64,000 bases of DNA, taken from contig CAJQUW010011531.1 of assembly GCA_907163375.1 (NCBI GenBank), positions 1 through 64,000 on the forward strand, written 5' to 3'. The notes beneath the pieces were generated by a model that worked only from the letters and a program-made list of their open reading frames with translations, ran no database searches and was not told where the DNA came from. The translations under genes and the position numbers were made by a program. Of this stretch, positions 9,950 to 22,567 are shown piece by piece; position 1 is the first letter of the stretch, and each line of letters opens with the position of its first letter. The DNA comes from Prostheceraeus crozeri (taxonomy: Eukaryota; Platyhelminthes; Polycladida; Euryleptidae).

Positions 9950-11470
9950 CCGTCAACTGAGGTAACTTGTGCCACTTTTTTGCGTCTTTTTGAGATTGCG
10001 CCCAGGGAAACTTTTTAGAACTCCAAACCTACATGGCACTAAACTTCAGGGTTCTAGAAATACCACACAATTTTCTAGAATTTTTTCTAGCTATAGCCTA
10101 CTTTAGACACTAGTACCCGCCAAAAATGGCACAAGTTACCCCATCAAATGGGCAACTTGTGCCACTCATCGTATGTTGTATTAATTCGGTAATTTACTTA
10201 CAGATATTACTTGAAATCACAAAGCCAAATGTTTCTAATTTATTTTGCAGTATTAAAACAATGACAATCGCACATGAAACTTCACTGTCTCCAACAGACT
10301 CAAGCGGTGAATCGGCATCTAAGCTTGAAATGTCAAAGTTCGATGCGCTGCTCCTGCACTTTGGTGATGAAGTACAGTATTTCATTTCATCACAGTTACA
10401 CATCGGTCAGGTTCAACATTCATCCGTCTATTTGCCGGGCGCTTTTGTATTGTTCGCGAGTATAACGCATCAGACGAAGAAACTCAACTAACCTGTCGCT
10501 CATGTCTTCACAATTTGCCTGACCGTTTTCAGGTAATTGTTCCAGTAGGCCTACTCTATCACGATTCAAAGGAACGATCCCGTCCTTTTCGTATCCCGAT
10601 ATCATATTCTGCGATCCGTTGCCTTCAATTAGCTTATCCATTGTGTCTAAATTGATGAGCTTGGGAAGGGCATCCTTTGGAATTGATGGCAAATTGTGTC
10701 CATGGCTATGTTTCCACTCAGTCAGCGTTTGTCTCCACACACGCTTCAAGCTGCGAAAAAGGCAATGTCTAGCGGTTTTGAATTTCTGGTCATTACTTAC
10801 CTTTTCGCAGAGGATCGTAAAAACCGAATGCAATATATCTCAAGCTGCAAAAAGCGGACCTTCAATAGGCCTATATGCTTACCTAGTTTGAGTTAAATGA
10901 AAAACATCATTGTAGGAGTCACAGTTACAGTCAACTAGTAATCTATTTTACTAATCAATAGCCATAATTAATATTTTTGACCTGCTTATACTTCATAAAA
11001 ATCTTTTCTGTGCAATAGAAATCCATTATTATTACCTAGGGATAACCTGTGCCATCGACCTCCGGGTAACTTGTGCCACGAAAACATACTCATTTCACTA
11101 AAATTGATCTCACAACCTCAAAAATAAACCCACTTTGTTCATTCTTTTTCGCATCTAATACCAATACGCCACATGAAAGAATATCTGAGTATTAGTTAAA
11201 TTGAAATAATCCATCAATACTCACCACATGAAAGTTTTTTGCATTTTGAAAAAGTGCAAAAAAGTGACTTTTTTTCAAAAAATCTCAGACAATCTGACTT
11301 TTTAGGAAGTCTCAGGACAGATGCAACTTTTTGCTAAATTGATTCAATTTTACAGGAAAAATAATTACAGGACCGATAATACTATTATAAATCTTACAGA
11401 TGGATGTGAAGGTCCAAAAACGACCGTGGCGCAAGTTATCCCCGCTGGCACAAGTTACCGCAGTTGACGG
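9950..11470 (-). mobile_element. Pogo/Jerky-type (DDE_1) transposon with TA target duplication
   Basis: Terminal inverted repeats start CCGTCAACTGAGGTAACTTG on the left. The right end reads the same inward with one change (CCGTCAACTGCGGTAACTTG), and both continue TGCCA. Each end abuts a TA dinucleotide (9948-9949 and 11471-11472), the duplication made by Tc1/mariner-pogo transposases. The motif AACTTGTGCCA is repeated inside near 10128-10160 in both orientations and near 11046-11079, which looks like iterated transposase binding sites. The element split an older LINE. Confidence 0.85.
10420..10833 (-). pseudogene. C-terminal part of a pogo/Jerky-type transposase
   Basis: A 137-codon frame carries FRSLKRVWRQTLTEWK, then SGYEKDGIVPLNRDRVGLL. 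These match the C-terminal signature of DDE_1 transposases (the 'P.N...VL..LP' region after the catalytic triad). The N-terminal HTH pair and the catalytic aspartates are absent from open frames. The preceding SKPLDIAFF block lies in another phase just upstream. The copy is dead and depended on another source for movement. Confidence 0.7.
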
Positions 11471-11472
11471 TA

Positions 11473-12040
11473 CCTTTGTACTTTCCAAGCCTGATTACTG
11501 CAACTCGGTCCTGTCTGCTCTCCCACAATCCCTACTCCATAAACTCCAAAAATTGCAAGATCATGCCGCAAGAATTGTGTTTAAATCTTCAAAACGCAAT
11601 CTAGCATCGCCATTGCTGAAGAAACTCCATTGGTTTCCTATAACGAAGTGAATGCAACGCAGGGTTTCGACGTTAACTTTTCGTTTTTTCATCAGTGACT
11701 GCCCTCATTATTCTACACGCATTTTCCGAGTGTATAGACCAAGGCGAGATCTACGATCAATTGACGACCAACGTATTCTCTACCAGCCATTATTTAGGAC
11801 GACCATTGGCATGAGAACCTTTAGATACCAACCCCAAATTCCTCGCGGGCTGAGATGCTGTCCGTCAGCACTAAAGTTTCAGAAGCAGGCATCTCCTCAC
11901 TTTCACGATTTTTAGAGCATCTTTGACCTCAATATTGAATGACTTTATATTGTGTAATGACTTTTTGTACGTCTTATCATGAAAATTTCTCTGTGCATTT
12001 TTCTCAAGCGCTCTCGCACGAGCTGATTGGCGCTATACTA
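11473..12040 (+). pseudogene. CR1/L2-like LINE C-terminal part of the split copy (LINE C)
   Basis: SKPDYCNSVLSALP, LQKLQDHAARIVF and LLKKLHWFPI are the classic post-RT block of CR1/L2-type LINEs. A frame with FRVYRPRRDLRSID and related residues follows after an in-frame stop at 11649. It is the continuation of the copy that starts at 8404. The 3' tail ends near 12040 in TTGGCGCTATACTAATATAT. Confidence 0.75.
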
Positions 12041-13879
12041 ATATATGGTTACTGTTCGACATGCATTGAATAAAGGTAACTGCAATGCCGACGATAGGCT
12101 TGGACAAATAAAATCGGGCCAAACTTTTTCGACACCATGTATATATACAGTAAATAGATAGATCGATAGATAGAACACGTAGGACGCAAACACGAACTAG
12201 CACTTTGGATTCAAGTTCGCAAGCTTAAACTGTGAACCCGATCTCTGAGAACGAGATTTCATCCTGAGAGTTCCCTTGACGTATCTCGAGGAGGGTCGAT
12301 CTCCTCATAGAGTGAGTATATTAGGTAGTATAGCAACTCAGTATTAATTAAATCCCCAATGTACATACAGACATAGATATAATAATGCGCAGTCATTATT
12401 TATATCTAACCATTACTACAACTATTACTACCTTCTATCCAGAGATGCTGTCCTGATATAGGACAGTAACCATGACTGATTCGCTCTTTTTGAAAGTCTT
12501 CCTTCGAGGTTCATGTTCCTGTGAGAAAGTAGTTTTTGATTTATTACAACGTGAGAAATTATTGTTTAAGGAAGCAGTATACATATGTGTGTAGACAAGC
12601 TATCATTACACAGAAATGAACGAACATGCACGCACACTATAAGTGCTATTGCATTCCCTCTTGATTCATGAAACCTAATATGCTGCGTAAGCATTTTGTA
12701 AAAAAATAATGCAAGCACAACCCTTTCTTTCCTTTCTTCTTTCTAGTAGTATATAAATATTCTCTGCACCTGCTCTGCAAACAAAGTGAAGAAAATCATA
12801 ACAACTGTATTAAGACGAAATTCGAGTAGTTCTCCTTGGACTTGAACTTCGGTTTGATTGTTGGCCAATCTTTCGCCAAAGTGCATGAATTAGTTTATGA
12901 TTATCCAGTGTCTTGAGTAATATTCCTTTACATGAGCACAAAAGACAATGCATTTGATTTTTTTCGTATCTGTAACAATTCTCTAATTCTAATATCATAT
13001 ATATTGTTTATTATCGATGTTATATGCCGATGTTCATTACTGATGTATGTATATAATATATATTAAACAAGAAAAAATCCGAAAATAGTAAATAAATAAC
13101 CAATAAAGAAATGCTCTAAGTGCGGAGAAAAAACAAATAGACTTGCCCAACCGGCTTGACATGTTGGCAAGTTACTCAAGGATTTAATGAATCAAGCAAA
13201 TAAATTTAAACATAATGCATTAAGAGACGCAATGATATTTAACTGAAAGCAGGACATTACACATGCACAGTATCGTGTAGCGCAAGGATTGTTAGATTTC
13301 CCGATTCAAGGCTGGATGAAATATCTTGATGCACCATTTTTCTTTTTCCTCCCGTTGATGTCTACTTACATGAGATGTTAATTGTAATATGGGCATTATC
13401 TTGAATGGGGATCGATGTTCTTTGCACACTGAGCAATATGACGTCTGACCTTGAGGACCCCATCTTTCACTTCTTTGATGTGTTGCCTGTGTACTCGAGC
13501 GCGTGATCTTAGGTACCGCCCGTCTGTCCGACATAAAGATCTCGGCATCCAATACATTGCATGACGTATATTAGGTTTCTCGAAGAACTGTCCATGCTGC
13601 TTTTGATCTTAAAAGTTCTTGTTTGATTATTGTTTGTATACTTAAGCTCGATGCATACCTTAGATTAAATTAAATGATCACAGCACAGACAGCAAGTATT
13701 GCCACATTTCTTAACTCCCATTACTGTTTTCCTGTTGTTGTGTTGTAGAATTCGTAGTAGTGCTGGAGATTGCTTTTATGTCGGTCTAACTCGATAATCA
13801 GAAAAGGTTTTAGTTAGTTTTAAGATTGGAAAGACCGGAGAAACTATGCTGCTGTAAACTGTAGGATTAGCCTATTTGG
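12041..13879. other. No gene seen
   Basis: AT-rich DNA with a short TAGA-type run near 12150-12170. Two short minus-strand frames (12810-12998, 13292-13552) show no family signature and are treated as chance. Confidence 0.5.
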
Positions 13880-13975
13880 ATTTATAGTTGGAAAGAGTCA
13901 GGAGTATTTTATTATGTTATTATTGCTATTGCAGATGTGTACAAAAGTTTTCGACTGCTATCCGGCATAAAAGTG
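13880..13975 (-). repeat. Dispersed Penelope-type tail, copy 1
   Basis: GGAAAGAGTCAGGAGTATTT followed by TATTATGTTATTATTGC, then a segment ending TTTTCGACTGCTATCCGGC. The same unit recurs inverted at 26300-26395 and directly at 51284-51345. At 26300 it is the 3' end of a GIY-YIG PLE, which identifies it. Confidence 0.7.
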
Positions 13976-14021
13976 GACCACCTAAAATTTTGTCTCACTT
14001 CAATGAAGTCAAGAATCACTA

Positions 14022-14436
14022 GGTGATATGCCACGCTCAATTACGCGAAATTCACGCGTAAACTACGCGTAATTGCACATGATCCTAAACATCCGTGGCT
14101 ATGCGTGACATTTGCTCCAACATCTGTCGGCAGTCCTGTTATAAAGACTTTGCGTCTCATGTGTCTGCATGTATCAGAGGCTAAACAATGTGATAGGACC
14201 TCAATTTCATGCTCAGGGAAGACAGAGCAGTTCATCCGTGGTTCAAGCGGCAACCCATACAACTGTAGACGACGCGCAAACTATAAACGCTCGCCCGCGC
14301 GTATTCATAGACATTCCCCATGCTTTAACAGCATCAGATCAAATGATTTCTGACTCTTAGTGCAGCGCGTAGAAGAATAGAATGTCTTTAACCACGGATG
14401 TTTGGAGTGTTCCGTAATTACGCGTGGCGTGTCACC
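14022..14436. mobile_element. 415-bp nonautonomous TIR element with TA duplication
   Basis: Left end GGTGATATGCCACGCTCAAT. The right end read inward is GGTGACACGCCACGCGTAAT. Both ends later contain AAACATCCGTGG at similar depth. TA lies outside each end (14020-14021, 14437-14438). The interior is rich in ACGCG motifs and has no transposase. A Tc1/mariner-type MITE fits best. Confidence 0.75.
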
Positions 14437-14528
14437 TAATGTAGATACTTTGGCAGATAAATAAAATAAAGGTTGAAATAAAATTTTTATTGTTGTTCAG
14501 TGGCTCTGTACAGCCATTTGTCCCTTAA

Positions 14529-17500
14529 CCCTCTACCGGGCACATTTTGAAATATTCGATAAAAAAATTATTTGTTATTTTTTACCTTCTACAGAATCTC
14601 GAAACATCACATTACGACCGTTGGATTTTGATTTTGAACAATTACCTGGACTTTAGAATTTGTAGCAAATTTGCTACATTGCCCGGTAGGGGTCATGAAC
14701 TACGTAATAAAATATCGAAGATTAACTAATCGAACACCTTTCCTTATTAATGCTGAGCACGTTTTCTGATATAGAATAACTACCAATAAAGTTATCGATA
14801 ACTACATGTAGTAAACCTCATTTATAATAGGCTGTTAAATATCTATAGGCCTACAAGTTAGCAAGCATATCATCGTAACAAGTACTATTGACCCATCACA
14901 TGTAAATTCGAGCATCTATCATGGGTTCGTATGAATATTGTTTTGAGTTGGCAAAGTATTTTTAATTATTTATGAATAACTATATGAATCAATTCCAATA
15001 TCAAAGATTTCTAAGCTACAGACTAAAAAGTTGATGTGCTACTGAAAAGTTTCAGACTTCCCATTTACATGCATATTATAGTATGTATCTAATTTATATA
15101 CGTATCTGTACCAGTTCTTTACATAAGGATTTATATCATACTTAACCTACTTGTACATAAAGGGATAAAACCACAAAAATCCAGTCGTATCAAAATGGTA
15201 TTTCCACGAGATATAAAACAAAAATACAATTACAATTACAACAATTCTATGAAAAGCATAAAATATTCAAGAATCTAGACATGATAGTCATGGAAGCAGT
15301 TTCTGCTTTTGTTGAGACAAAGACACATGTTGCATTTGGAGCAATACACCTCGCTAAATCCTATCAGACATTTCCGACAGCGATTTCGTTTGCCACCATG
15401 AACTGGCCAATGATAAAATCCATCGCGAATGATATCATCGATCGGCTTTGGTTGAGAAGAGGCCCGCCCAACAGATAAGGGAGTTAAACTTCTTTTTCTA
15501 GGACGACCAACCATTTTCTCAGTTGACTTACCAGCCACTGAGCAAGGTGAGCACTTACCAGCCACACGTAAACCGGCTGAAATTTGTGCAGTAAAATCCA
15601 ATAGTCTCAGTTGATGCTTGTTTTCAATACCTTGCTGGTCACAATGTCGACGATACAAAAGCCAGGCATTGATTTTACACATGTCTACACAATGAAAAAT
15701 AATTTTCAAGTACCATCTTTTCTTCGAGATGATAGTCGTTCGATAGAGTGATATCAGCATATCTGCCAAATCTACACCTCCCATAGATGAGTTATACTCA
15801 CGTACGATATCGGGTTGCTGAACTTGAGCATGTGTTTTTTCTTTACCATTCCATCTTTCAACGGTATTCGAACAAGATACTCCTGCAAAAGTCGATGTGA
15901 GAAGGACACACTTGTTATCCATCCATTTCACGACATGGATGCCAGAATTCTTGTCGGTTCTGTAATCAAAAGCACCCCGACCACGTGCTTTTAAATCAGC
16001 ATCCGAAGACAGTGTACAAGAGCCGAGTCTATTTGATCGAATCGTTGCCGTACAAAGTATTCCCATACTTTGAAGTTGAAGCATCAGACTCAAAGTACAA
16101 AACCAATTATCGAAGAATAAACGGTAACCACGATTTTTCGGTAAATCAGAAACAAGTCGAAGAACGGTATTTGTGGCATTACAGTTATCAGCACGTGCAC
16201 TGTCTTTACCGGAGTAGAGGGAAAAATCGTAAATAAATCCAGATTTACCAGCACGTACCAAGTTTTTGAAGCCCCATTTATGTATCTATTTGGGATTATA
16301 CTGCCGAATTCCACCACTTCGCTTAGTTTTTGCAGGGATGATCTGTTCGTCGATTGCTTGGTCACGTTCCGGTTCAATTTTCATGAAGTTCCTGCGAATG
16401 ATATCGAGTAAAGGTCTGACCTTAAAAAGTTTATCATTTTTGTATTGTGCATTTTCCCTTTTAGAGTTATCGATGACATGTAAAAAATATCTAATCGATT
16501 TATACCTTTTCAATGACATGATAGCGGCGATAGGCTCGTACCGGCAGAATGAGCTCCATTACATCTCATAATTTGGCATTTTTACTATTGCGATTTGAAT
16601 TTGAATTCCGAGAAACTGTTCCAATTCCTGTGAAGATATATTTAGACAGTTGCCGGATACTTCTATGCTGTATCGATTTGTTTCTTCGGTCAATATTCTC
16701 AATACCTCGTCATCCCAAAATAGCTTGAAATATTCCAGTGGAGTCATTATGCTGTCCGGTGGAGGAGAGAAAGAGTCAAAAAAGGGGATATCGACGACCG
16801 GAGGAACTATCTTTCTCCATTTGAAAACATGGTTAGCAGCTACGTTTTCAGGTCTTTGCTCAAGAATGTCACTTGCGTCGTCCATATTACCACTCGAGGT
16901 TTCCAAAGCTTCCGAAGTAGTTGACACAGGTAGATTATTCTCACTATCCTCAATATCTGAGGAATCACTAACATCAGAAATTTCTGAGTCAGACTGGTTC
17001 GAGAATTAGTTGTACCACTTCCTCCACTCCAAGTTTTCTAAATCTTGTACGACGTTCCATAACGATGACTTTCACAGAAAATGGCTGTCCACAAGTAACG
17101 ACTGATATGCACCCAAGCGGGAATGACGTCAATGCAAAGCGTGGGAACAAAGACTGTAAGCGTGGTAACTCTCATATCTTTCTATTCTAAGATTTGGAAA
17201 CGACTTTGGATACCTCAACTGAGATATCGGATAATTCTTAATTAAACATTGCAAGATAGAGAATTACCATTGATATTTTGACTCGATCAAAGAAATCGTA
17301 TGTTTCCAATTTTATCGGAGATTGCAGTCCTTACAATGGGAAGATTTGATGTATTGAGTGATGCATATCACGTGATATATCGATTATGATATCAGGAAGA
17401 CTTCCTCACCTCGGCGAATAAGTGTACTCCAAAATTTGCTATTGTTTCCGAACCTCTACCGGGCATTGTAGCAAATTTGCTACAAACGAATAACGTTATG

Positions 17501-17852
17501 AATTAATCACAAGAAAACGCTGATCAATGTCAAGTAATGTCACTATGCAACTCGTCTGATCTCTTAACACGTAAAATGCTACACTAGCTCATGGCTGATC
17601 ATATGTAAGACACGATAATAGCTCACCATTTAACCGGTCATTATTGAAATTATCAACTTCAGGTAATACTATTGTTTTACATGTTTATTTGTACGCAAAT
17701 TAATGCCATGGGTGCATTACTTTCAATTCTTAAAATTGCTTAAGACCTTTTCTTTCATTTAAAACTCGAAATGTAACATTTAGGTAAGCGTAGGGGTAGA
17801 AAATGCATGTTATATAGTTTGTAGCAAATTTGCTACAACGCCCGGTAGAGGG
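14529..17852 (-). mobile_element. Complete but inactive piggyBac element
   Basis: TTAA duplications flank it (14525-14528 and 17853-17856). The ends are inverted: CCCTCTACCGGGC on both sides. The palindrome GTAGCAAATTTGCTAC occurs three times: about 14661-14676 on the left, and about 17469-17484 and 17821-17836 on the right. Each lies beside a CCCGGTAG or CTACCGGGC motif, so the subterminal repeats are duplicated. The interior codes for a broken piggyBac transposase on the minus strand. Confidence 0.92.
15275..17060 (-). pseudogene. piggyBac transposase, disrupted
   Basis: The likely start is ATG at 17060-17058 (MERRTRFRKL). A frame change near 17000 precedes an acidic S/D/E-rich segment that continues from about 16998. 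From there the frame to 15275 is continuous except for two in-frame stops, TAA at 16561-16559 and TAG at 16288-16286. Family landmarks are WKP-like WRKIVPP, RYKSIRYFLHV, KWGFK then GKSGFIYDF (first catalytic region), FFDNWF (second aspartate) and GGVDLAD (third aspartate). A cysteine-rich C-terminus (CRKCLIGF, CSKCNMCLC) is the usual piggyBac zinc-binding end. At least three lesions make it inactive. Confidence 0.93.
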
Positions 17853-17856
17853 TTAA

Positions 17857-18840
17857 TAGGGCCAGTGGTAGGTTCACTGGTGTTTACATATATTTCGCAA
17901 CCTCACCAGAAAATTCAATCACTTAATCGAATCCGGAAAGGCATGCTTTCGATCAGGCCATTGATCACTACGTGTTCTAAACTCTCCCTCTCTTGCCTTA
18001 GCAAAACTTCAAGTCGAGAAAGACTCCAGGAAGAATTACAGACTCACCCCGCACTTGAGTAAATTTGCCGTTTTGCAAAACCTTTAAAAATCCATCGAAA
18101 TCATGTTGTCCCTTTGGATATAGAGTTCAATTCGACCATTCATCCATATCGCAGCGCAAATATGCAATCTCCTCCTTGATTCAGGCAATGTCAAATGATC
18201 AGGAATTGCATCACCTGACTTCATCCTAACTCTCAAACGGCCATTGTGACCTCGGATACATGCAGACGTTTCATCAATCCAAACAACTTGATTCCATTGA
18301 GAAGGCCAGTGGCAATGCCTATCGCCCGTTTTTTGGTTCTAATTCTTGTGGTTGGTGGTCAATTCGATCCCTAACGGTCTCTTACAGCTTATAAAGTGGT
18401 CCCTTCTCAGACGACGTCTCACTGTTATGGATGGCAGAAACCGTCGGCTTCTCATGTGAACTCCTCAACAAAACGAGATCGTTTCTTACCAAGCGAATGA
18501 CCATCCGAGCTGTTCGAAAGTTTGTCTTTCCTTCCCGATCGGATCCAACTTTTCCAGGAAGGGAGAAAAAATTAGTTTTCCAGTTTTCCACCTTTGGATG
18601 GTGGTCTTTGGGACAACTATGTACTTTTCGGCAAACCGGCCGTTCGGACTGTCCTTTTGACATAAGAGTGGAAACCTTGCCCTTCAAAAACACTTTCGCA
18701 AACTTCGACTCAGTCATCATGATATAAGATGAATTCAAAACCGAATAGAAACTTTGTTTACAGCTTATCTGGGTCAACCAACGCTTTGATTTGGATGTGT
18801 ATAGCAGACGTCTAGACACCACAGATATTGAAAGCGTGAA
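17857..18840 (-). pseudogene. Degraded Tc1/mariner-like (DDE_3) transposase
   Basis: Read on the minus strand from 18822. An HTH-type segment (ESKFAKVFLKGK) is followed by RTARMVIRLVRNDLVLL and then, in other phases near 18340-18180, WNQVVWIDETSACIRG, a typical 'WIDE' first-catalytic-aspartate block. Next comes RRRLHICAAIWMNGRIEL, matching the following strand of the fold. Several frame changes are needed between these blocks. No terminal repeats were found. Confidence 0.6.
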
Positions 18841-19571
18841 AATGACCTCATCAGCGCCAAAGATGCAAACAACTTTTCAAGAATAGACAGAAAAAGCAAA
18901 TTATGAATTTGAGACATCATAACTTCTCTAAAAGTAAACCAATTTCGACGAACAATACATCAAAAGCATGCTCACAGAAAGCCCTTTCATCTTGTGCTTG
19001 ATTCATTGTCATGCTCACATGTTTGGTTAATGATCATTTCCAAAAGAGCCAAAAATGATCGAAAAAGCCAAAATCACAAAAGAGCCAAAGAAGCCACAGA
19101 ATGAACCTGATTACCCAAAAAAGCCACACTTAAGCTCAGCACACCAGTCTACATCCACACTATCAGTTTCATTACCATAGCTATTGATGCCACTCCTCCA
19201 CAGCAATTCAAATCCACAACATCAGTTCACATTTCGCTACTCAAATCCAAAAAATCCAAAATATTCTGCGCTACTGAACCGATTACCCAAAAAAGCCACA
19301 CTTAAGCTCAGCCATGGACTTCTATAATATAGCATCTGGACAGAAATCTGATCAGATATCATTGACCCTTCTATACGAAATGAGGCTGACTATTTGAATC
19401 GATATCGCTCATTCAGAAACCAAGTTTAAATGCATATTGGTTGCATTGTTGTCATTCTCACTCTGCGTACGTTGTAAATTACTATTTAAACTTATTAAAA
19501 GTTAAACTATTAAAACTTATTATTTAAACTTAATTACTATTTATTGATGTGTTTGTGAAGACAGCACAAAA

Positions 19572-21593
19572 ATGCCTAACAAGTGCTCCGCTTTCGGGTG
19601 TAAGAATGGCTATGACAGTAAATCCAAAGACTCATCTATTACATTTCATTGTTTCCCGTTAAAAAAACAAAGTGCTGTTAGATCAATGGATGAAAAACAA
19701 TCCACGAAGTAATTTTACACCGATCATTAACTCAAGACTATGCTCTATTCATTTTACTCCATCTGATTTTGTTAACGAACATCAAGATACGAATAATAGT
19801 CGTCCACATAATAGTCCTCTTCAAAAAAGACGGTTGAAGTGCGATGCCGTGCCTTCGATATTTCCTAATGCTCCTGCATATTTTTCAAAATCGCCATCGT
19901 TTCGTCGTTCAACTCCAGCAGCTTCTTATGATCGACATTTACGTGAGACTGCTCAGCTTCTGAAAATGGAGGAAGAGAAGACAACATTTCCGAAATTTCA
20001 CTCCGTGAAATCAATCAACGACTGAAAACCTCACACCTACCGTCAGGATTCCTGCATGCCATTATTGACGATTACTTATTGATCTATATAATAGATTTGA
20101 ATTATGACGTGCCGCGCATAACATGCTCTATAACAGTTTCCACCGACCTTGAGGTTTCCATGACATACAACGGCGATAAAGTTTCTGCGACTCATTACCG
20201 TGATATTGTAGATGGCAAATTAACCACACTCTCACAAATTCAGAATTTGATGGCCAGAGTAAAATCATTCGAGGAGTCTGAATCAATTTCGGAACACAAC
20301 CTCCAAGTTGCCATTGAAAAGCTGTCTTCGTTTGTCACCTCTGAGCCAGAATTATCAAACATCAGTAAATACTGCTTTATTCTGGAGCAATTGAAACTAA
20401 TTGATAGGAGCAAATACAAACGTGTTTATTCCCCTGAACTTATCTTATTTTCCTATTTGATCTTCGCAAACAGTCCATCCACGTATCGTTTGATTTTGGA
20501 TGAAGGTTTGGTATGTATCCCTTCAATCACAACTTTAAAGAAGATAACACGTCATCTCAATTATTCCAGTGACAAAAACAACGTCAGTTACTTAAAATTG
20601 AGACAATCAAAACTCAGTCAACTTGAGCGGAATTGCGTGTTGATGATTGATGAAATCTATATAGCAAAGCGTGTGGAGTACAGTGGAGGAAAAATCCATG
20701 GTATGACTGATGATGGCAAAGTTGCATCTACTTTACTGTGTTACATAGTTCGATCACTAGCAAGTAGCTACAAGGATGTCGTGGCCATTTATCCAATATC
20801 AAATTTGACTGCTTCAAAGCAAAAGGTTACGTACAACGAGGTGATGGAACTCTTACACTCGATCTCTTTGAACATTGTTGCTATTTCCGCGGATAATGCT
20901 TCATGTAATCGCAAATTTTACATTGATCTTTGTGACGGAAATTTATCTTCGAGTATTGTCAATCTTTCTGCTGTTTGATCCAGTGCATAATCTGAAAAAT
21001 GTGTACAATAATTTCCAAGCCCGAAAAATATTCAAATGTCCGCCTCATCCGCCCCTTGCTCCATTTCGTCTAGTGATGCAAATATAATATTCTACGTTTG
21101 TGGTGCTGTTGCACGATCCTGCATCAGACAATCAAAGTGTGCATCCTGCGAGGACATATTAATTTCTGAACAAGCTTTAGAAGATCTGGAAATAGATTCT
21201 ACGCTAAAGTATCCTGCATCTACTTTCTTAACTTCCATAGATCGTGGTGGACTTAGGAAAGTAACAGACTTAGTGTTCATGCTTGGTCTCAGCTCTTGGA
21301 AAGTTTTTGAATTAATTGAATCAACTGAGAAAATAAAGACAAGATTTATGCAATCCACGAATCAACGAAGTACGTTCTGCTATTTGGTGGACTGCTTCAC
21401 CTCTTAAGAGGGAGGATGCGACCAAATATTTTGCATCAAAGGCCATAACCTAATATGCAAATTTGTTGCGAGATTTTTTAATTGTCTGGCGAAAAATTTT
21501 GTTAATGACTTATCACAACAAGCTGTGGAAAAGTGTAACTCTTCGTCAAGAAAACGCAAGATTGCGAAACTGTCCAGTAACTGCTTTTAAATC
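19572..21593 (+). pseudogene. P-element (THAP9-like) transposase, disrupted
   Basis: The start at 19572 gives a THAP domain: KCSAFGCKNGYDSKS, then CSIHFTPSDF and AVPSIFP, with C2CH-type zinc ligands. A frame change lies at the A-run near 19663 and another near 19985. The long frame to 20978 holds the RNase H-like core: CVLMIDEIYIAKRVEYSGG and AISADNASCNRKF. Then LFDPVHNLKNVYNNFQARK lies in a further frame to 21087. The C-terminal part (21036-21407) has FLTSIDRGGLRKVTDLVF. The end, NFVNDLSQQAVEKCN, then RKRKIAKLSS, reaches a stop near 21590. At least three frame changes make the copy inactive. Confidence 0.9.
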
Positions 21594-21974
21594 GGTAAGC
21601 TTCATTCATTTATCCAAATTTCTCGTCAATATTATGTGAATTGCCATTATGATGTTCTTGTGTGTGTTTGAAAATGGCTGCTTGCAATTAGGCTTTAATG
21701 TTTTCACTTATTTGAAATGAAATCGTCTACGGTAGACCTACTCAAAAAAAGGATTGATAATTTGAGTTTGCTTACATTACTTACATGCAAGGGTTCAAAA
21801 TACTAAGTAGTCTCATGTCAGAATTTGAATCTGAGATCAGTATTATACTTTAAAATTGATGTAAATCAGCATAATTTTTAATATGTACTTGTACATGATT
21901 ACAATAATGCGTGTATAACGACAAATTAATACTTAAAACCTCGACCATAAAACCAGCCTCAAATCGTATCCGTG

Positions 21975-22371
21975 ATATGGCAGATTTCTATCCAGATGCT
22001 ATGTTATAGAAGTCTATGGCTCAGCACACCAGTCTACATCCACGCTATCAGTTCCATAGCTATAGTTACCATAGCTATCGATGCCACTCCTCCACAGCAA
22101 TTCAAATCCACAAATCGGTGTAGTAGCGCAGAATATTTTGGCTTTTTTGGATTTGAGTTGCGAAATGTGAACTGATGTGAATTTGAATTGCTGTGGAGGA
22201 GTGGCATCGATAGCTATGGTAATGAAACTGATAGTGTGGATGTAGACTGGTGTGCTGAGCTTAAGTGTGGCTTTTTTGGGTAATCAGGTTCATTCTGTGG
22301 CTTCTTTGGCTCTTTTGTGATTTTGGCTTTTTGGATCATTTTTGGCTCTTTTGGAAATGATCATTAACCAT
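21975..22371. repeat. Right P-element arm with an internal foldback
   Basis: 22019-22110 and 22165-22262 are inverted copies of the same sequence (around CCACTCCTCCACAGCAATTC), separated by about 55 bp. The right arm can therefore form its own hairpin as well as pairing with the left arm at 19025-19360. Confidence 0.85.
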
Positions 22372-22567
22372 ACATGTTTTCACATTGAAAATTTGAAGTT
22401 TCTAAAAGTGGCGATTTTCACATTTTGACCTCTGTCCACCTTGTACAATGACGGATACAGATGTATAGTGGCTCAATGAAAAGCTGAGAACACAAGCTCT
22501 CGAATGGTGTGTGACTTGTCAATGTAAAAGGAAATTGAAAGTCAGGAGAATTGGTTGAAGTTTGGCA

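Larger units (their letters stand above)
19025..22371 (+). mobile_element. P-superfamily element with long terminal inverted repeats
   Basis: The 8-bp duplication ACATGTTT lies at 19017-19024 and again at 22372-22379. Left terminus GGTTAATGATCATTTCC. The right terminus is the same sequence inverted, with two extra bases. The inverted match runs about 330 bp inward (to about 19360 on the left and 21975 on the right). The termini repeat AAAAGAGCCAAA motifs, and the left arm repeats GATTACCCAAAAAAGCCACA (19108 and about 19280). The right arm is itself a foldback. A THAP-type transposase is encoded inside. Confidence 0.9.
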
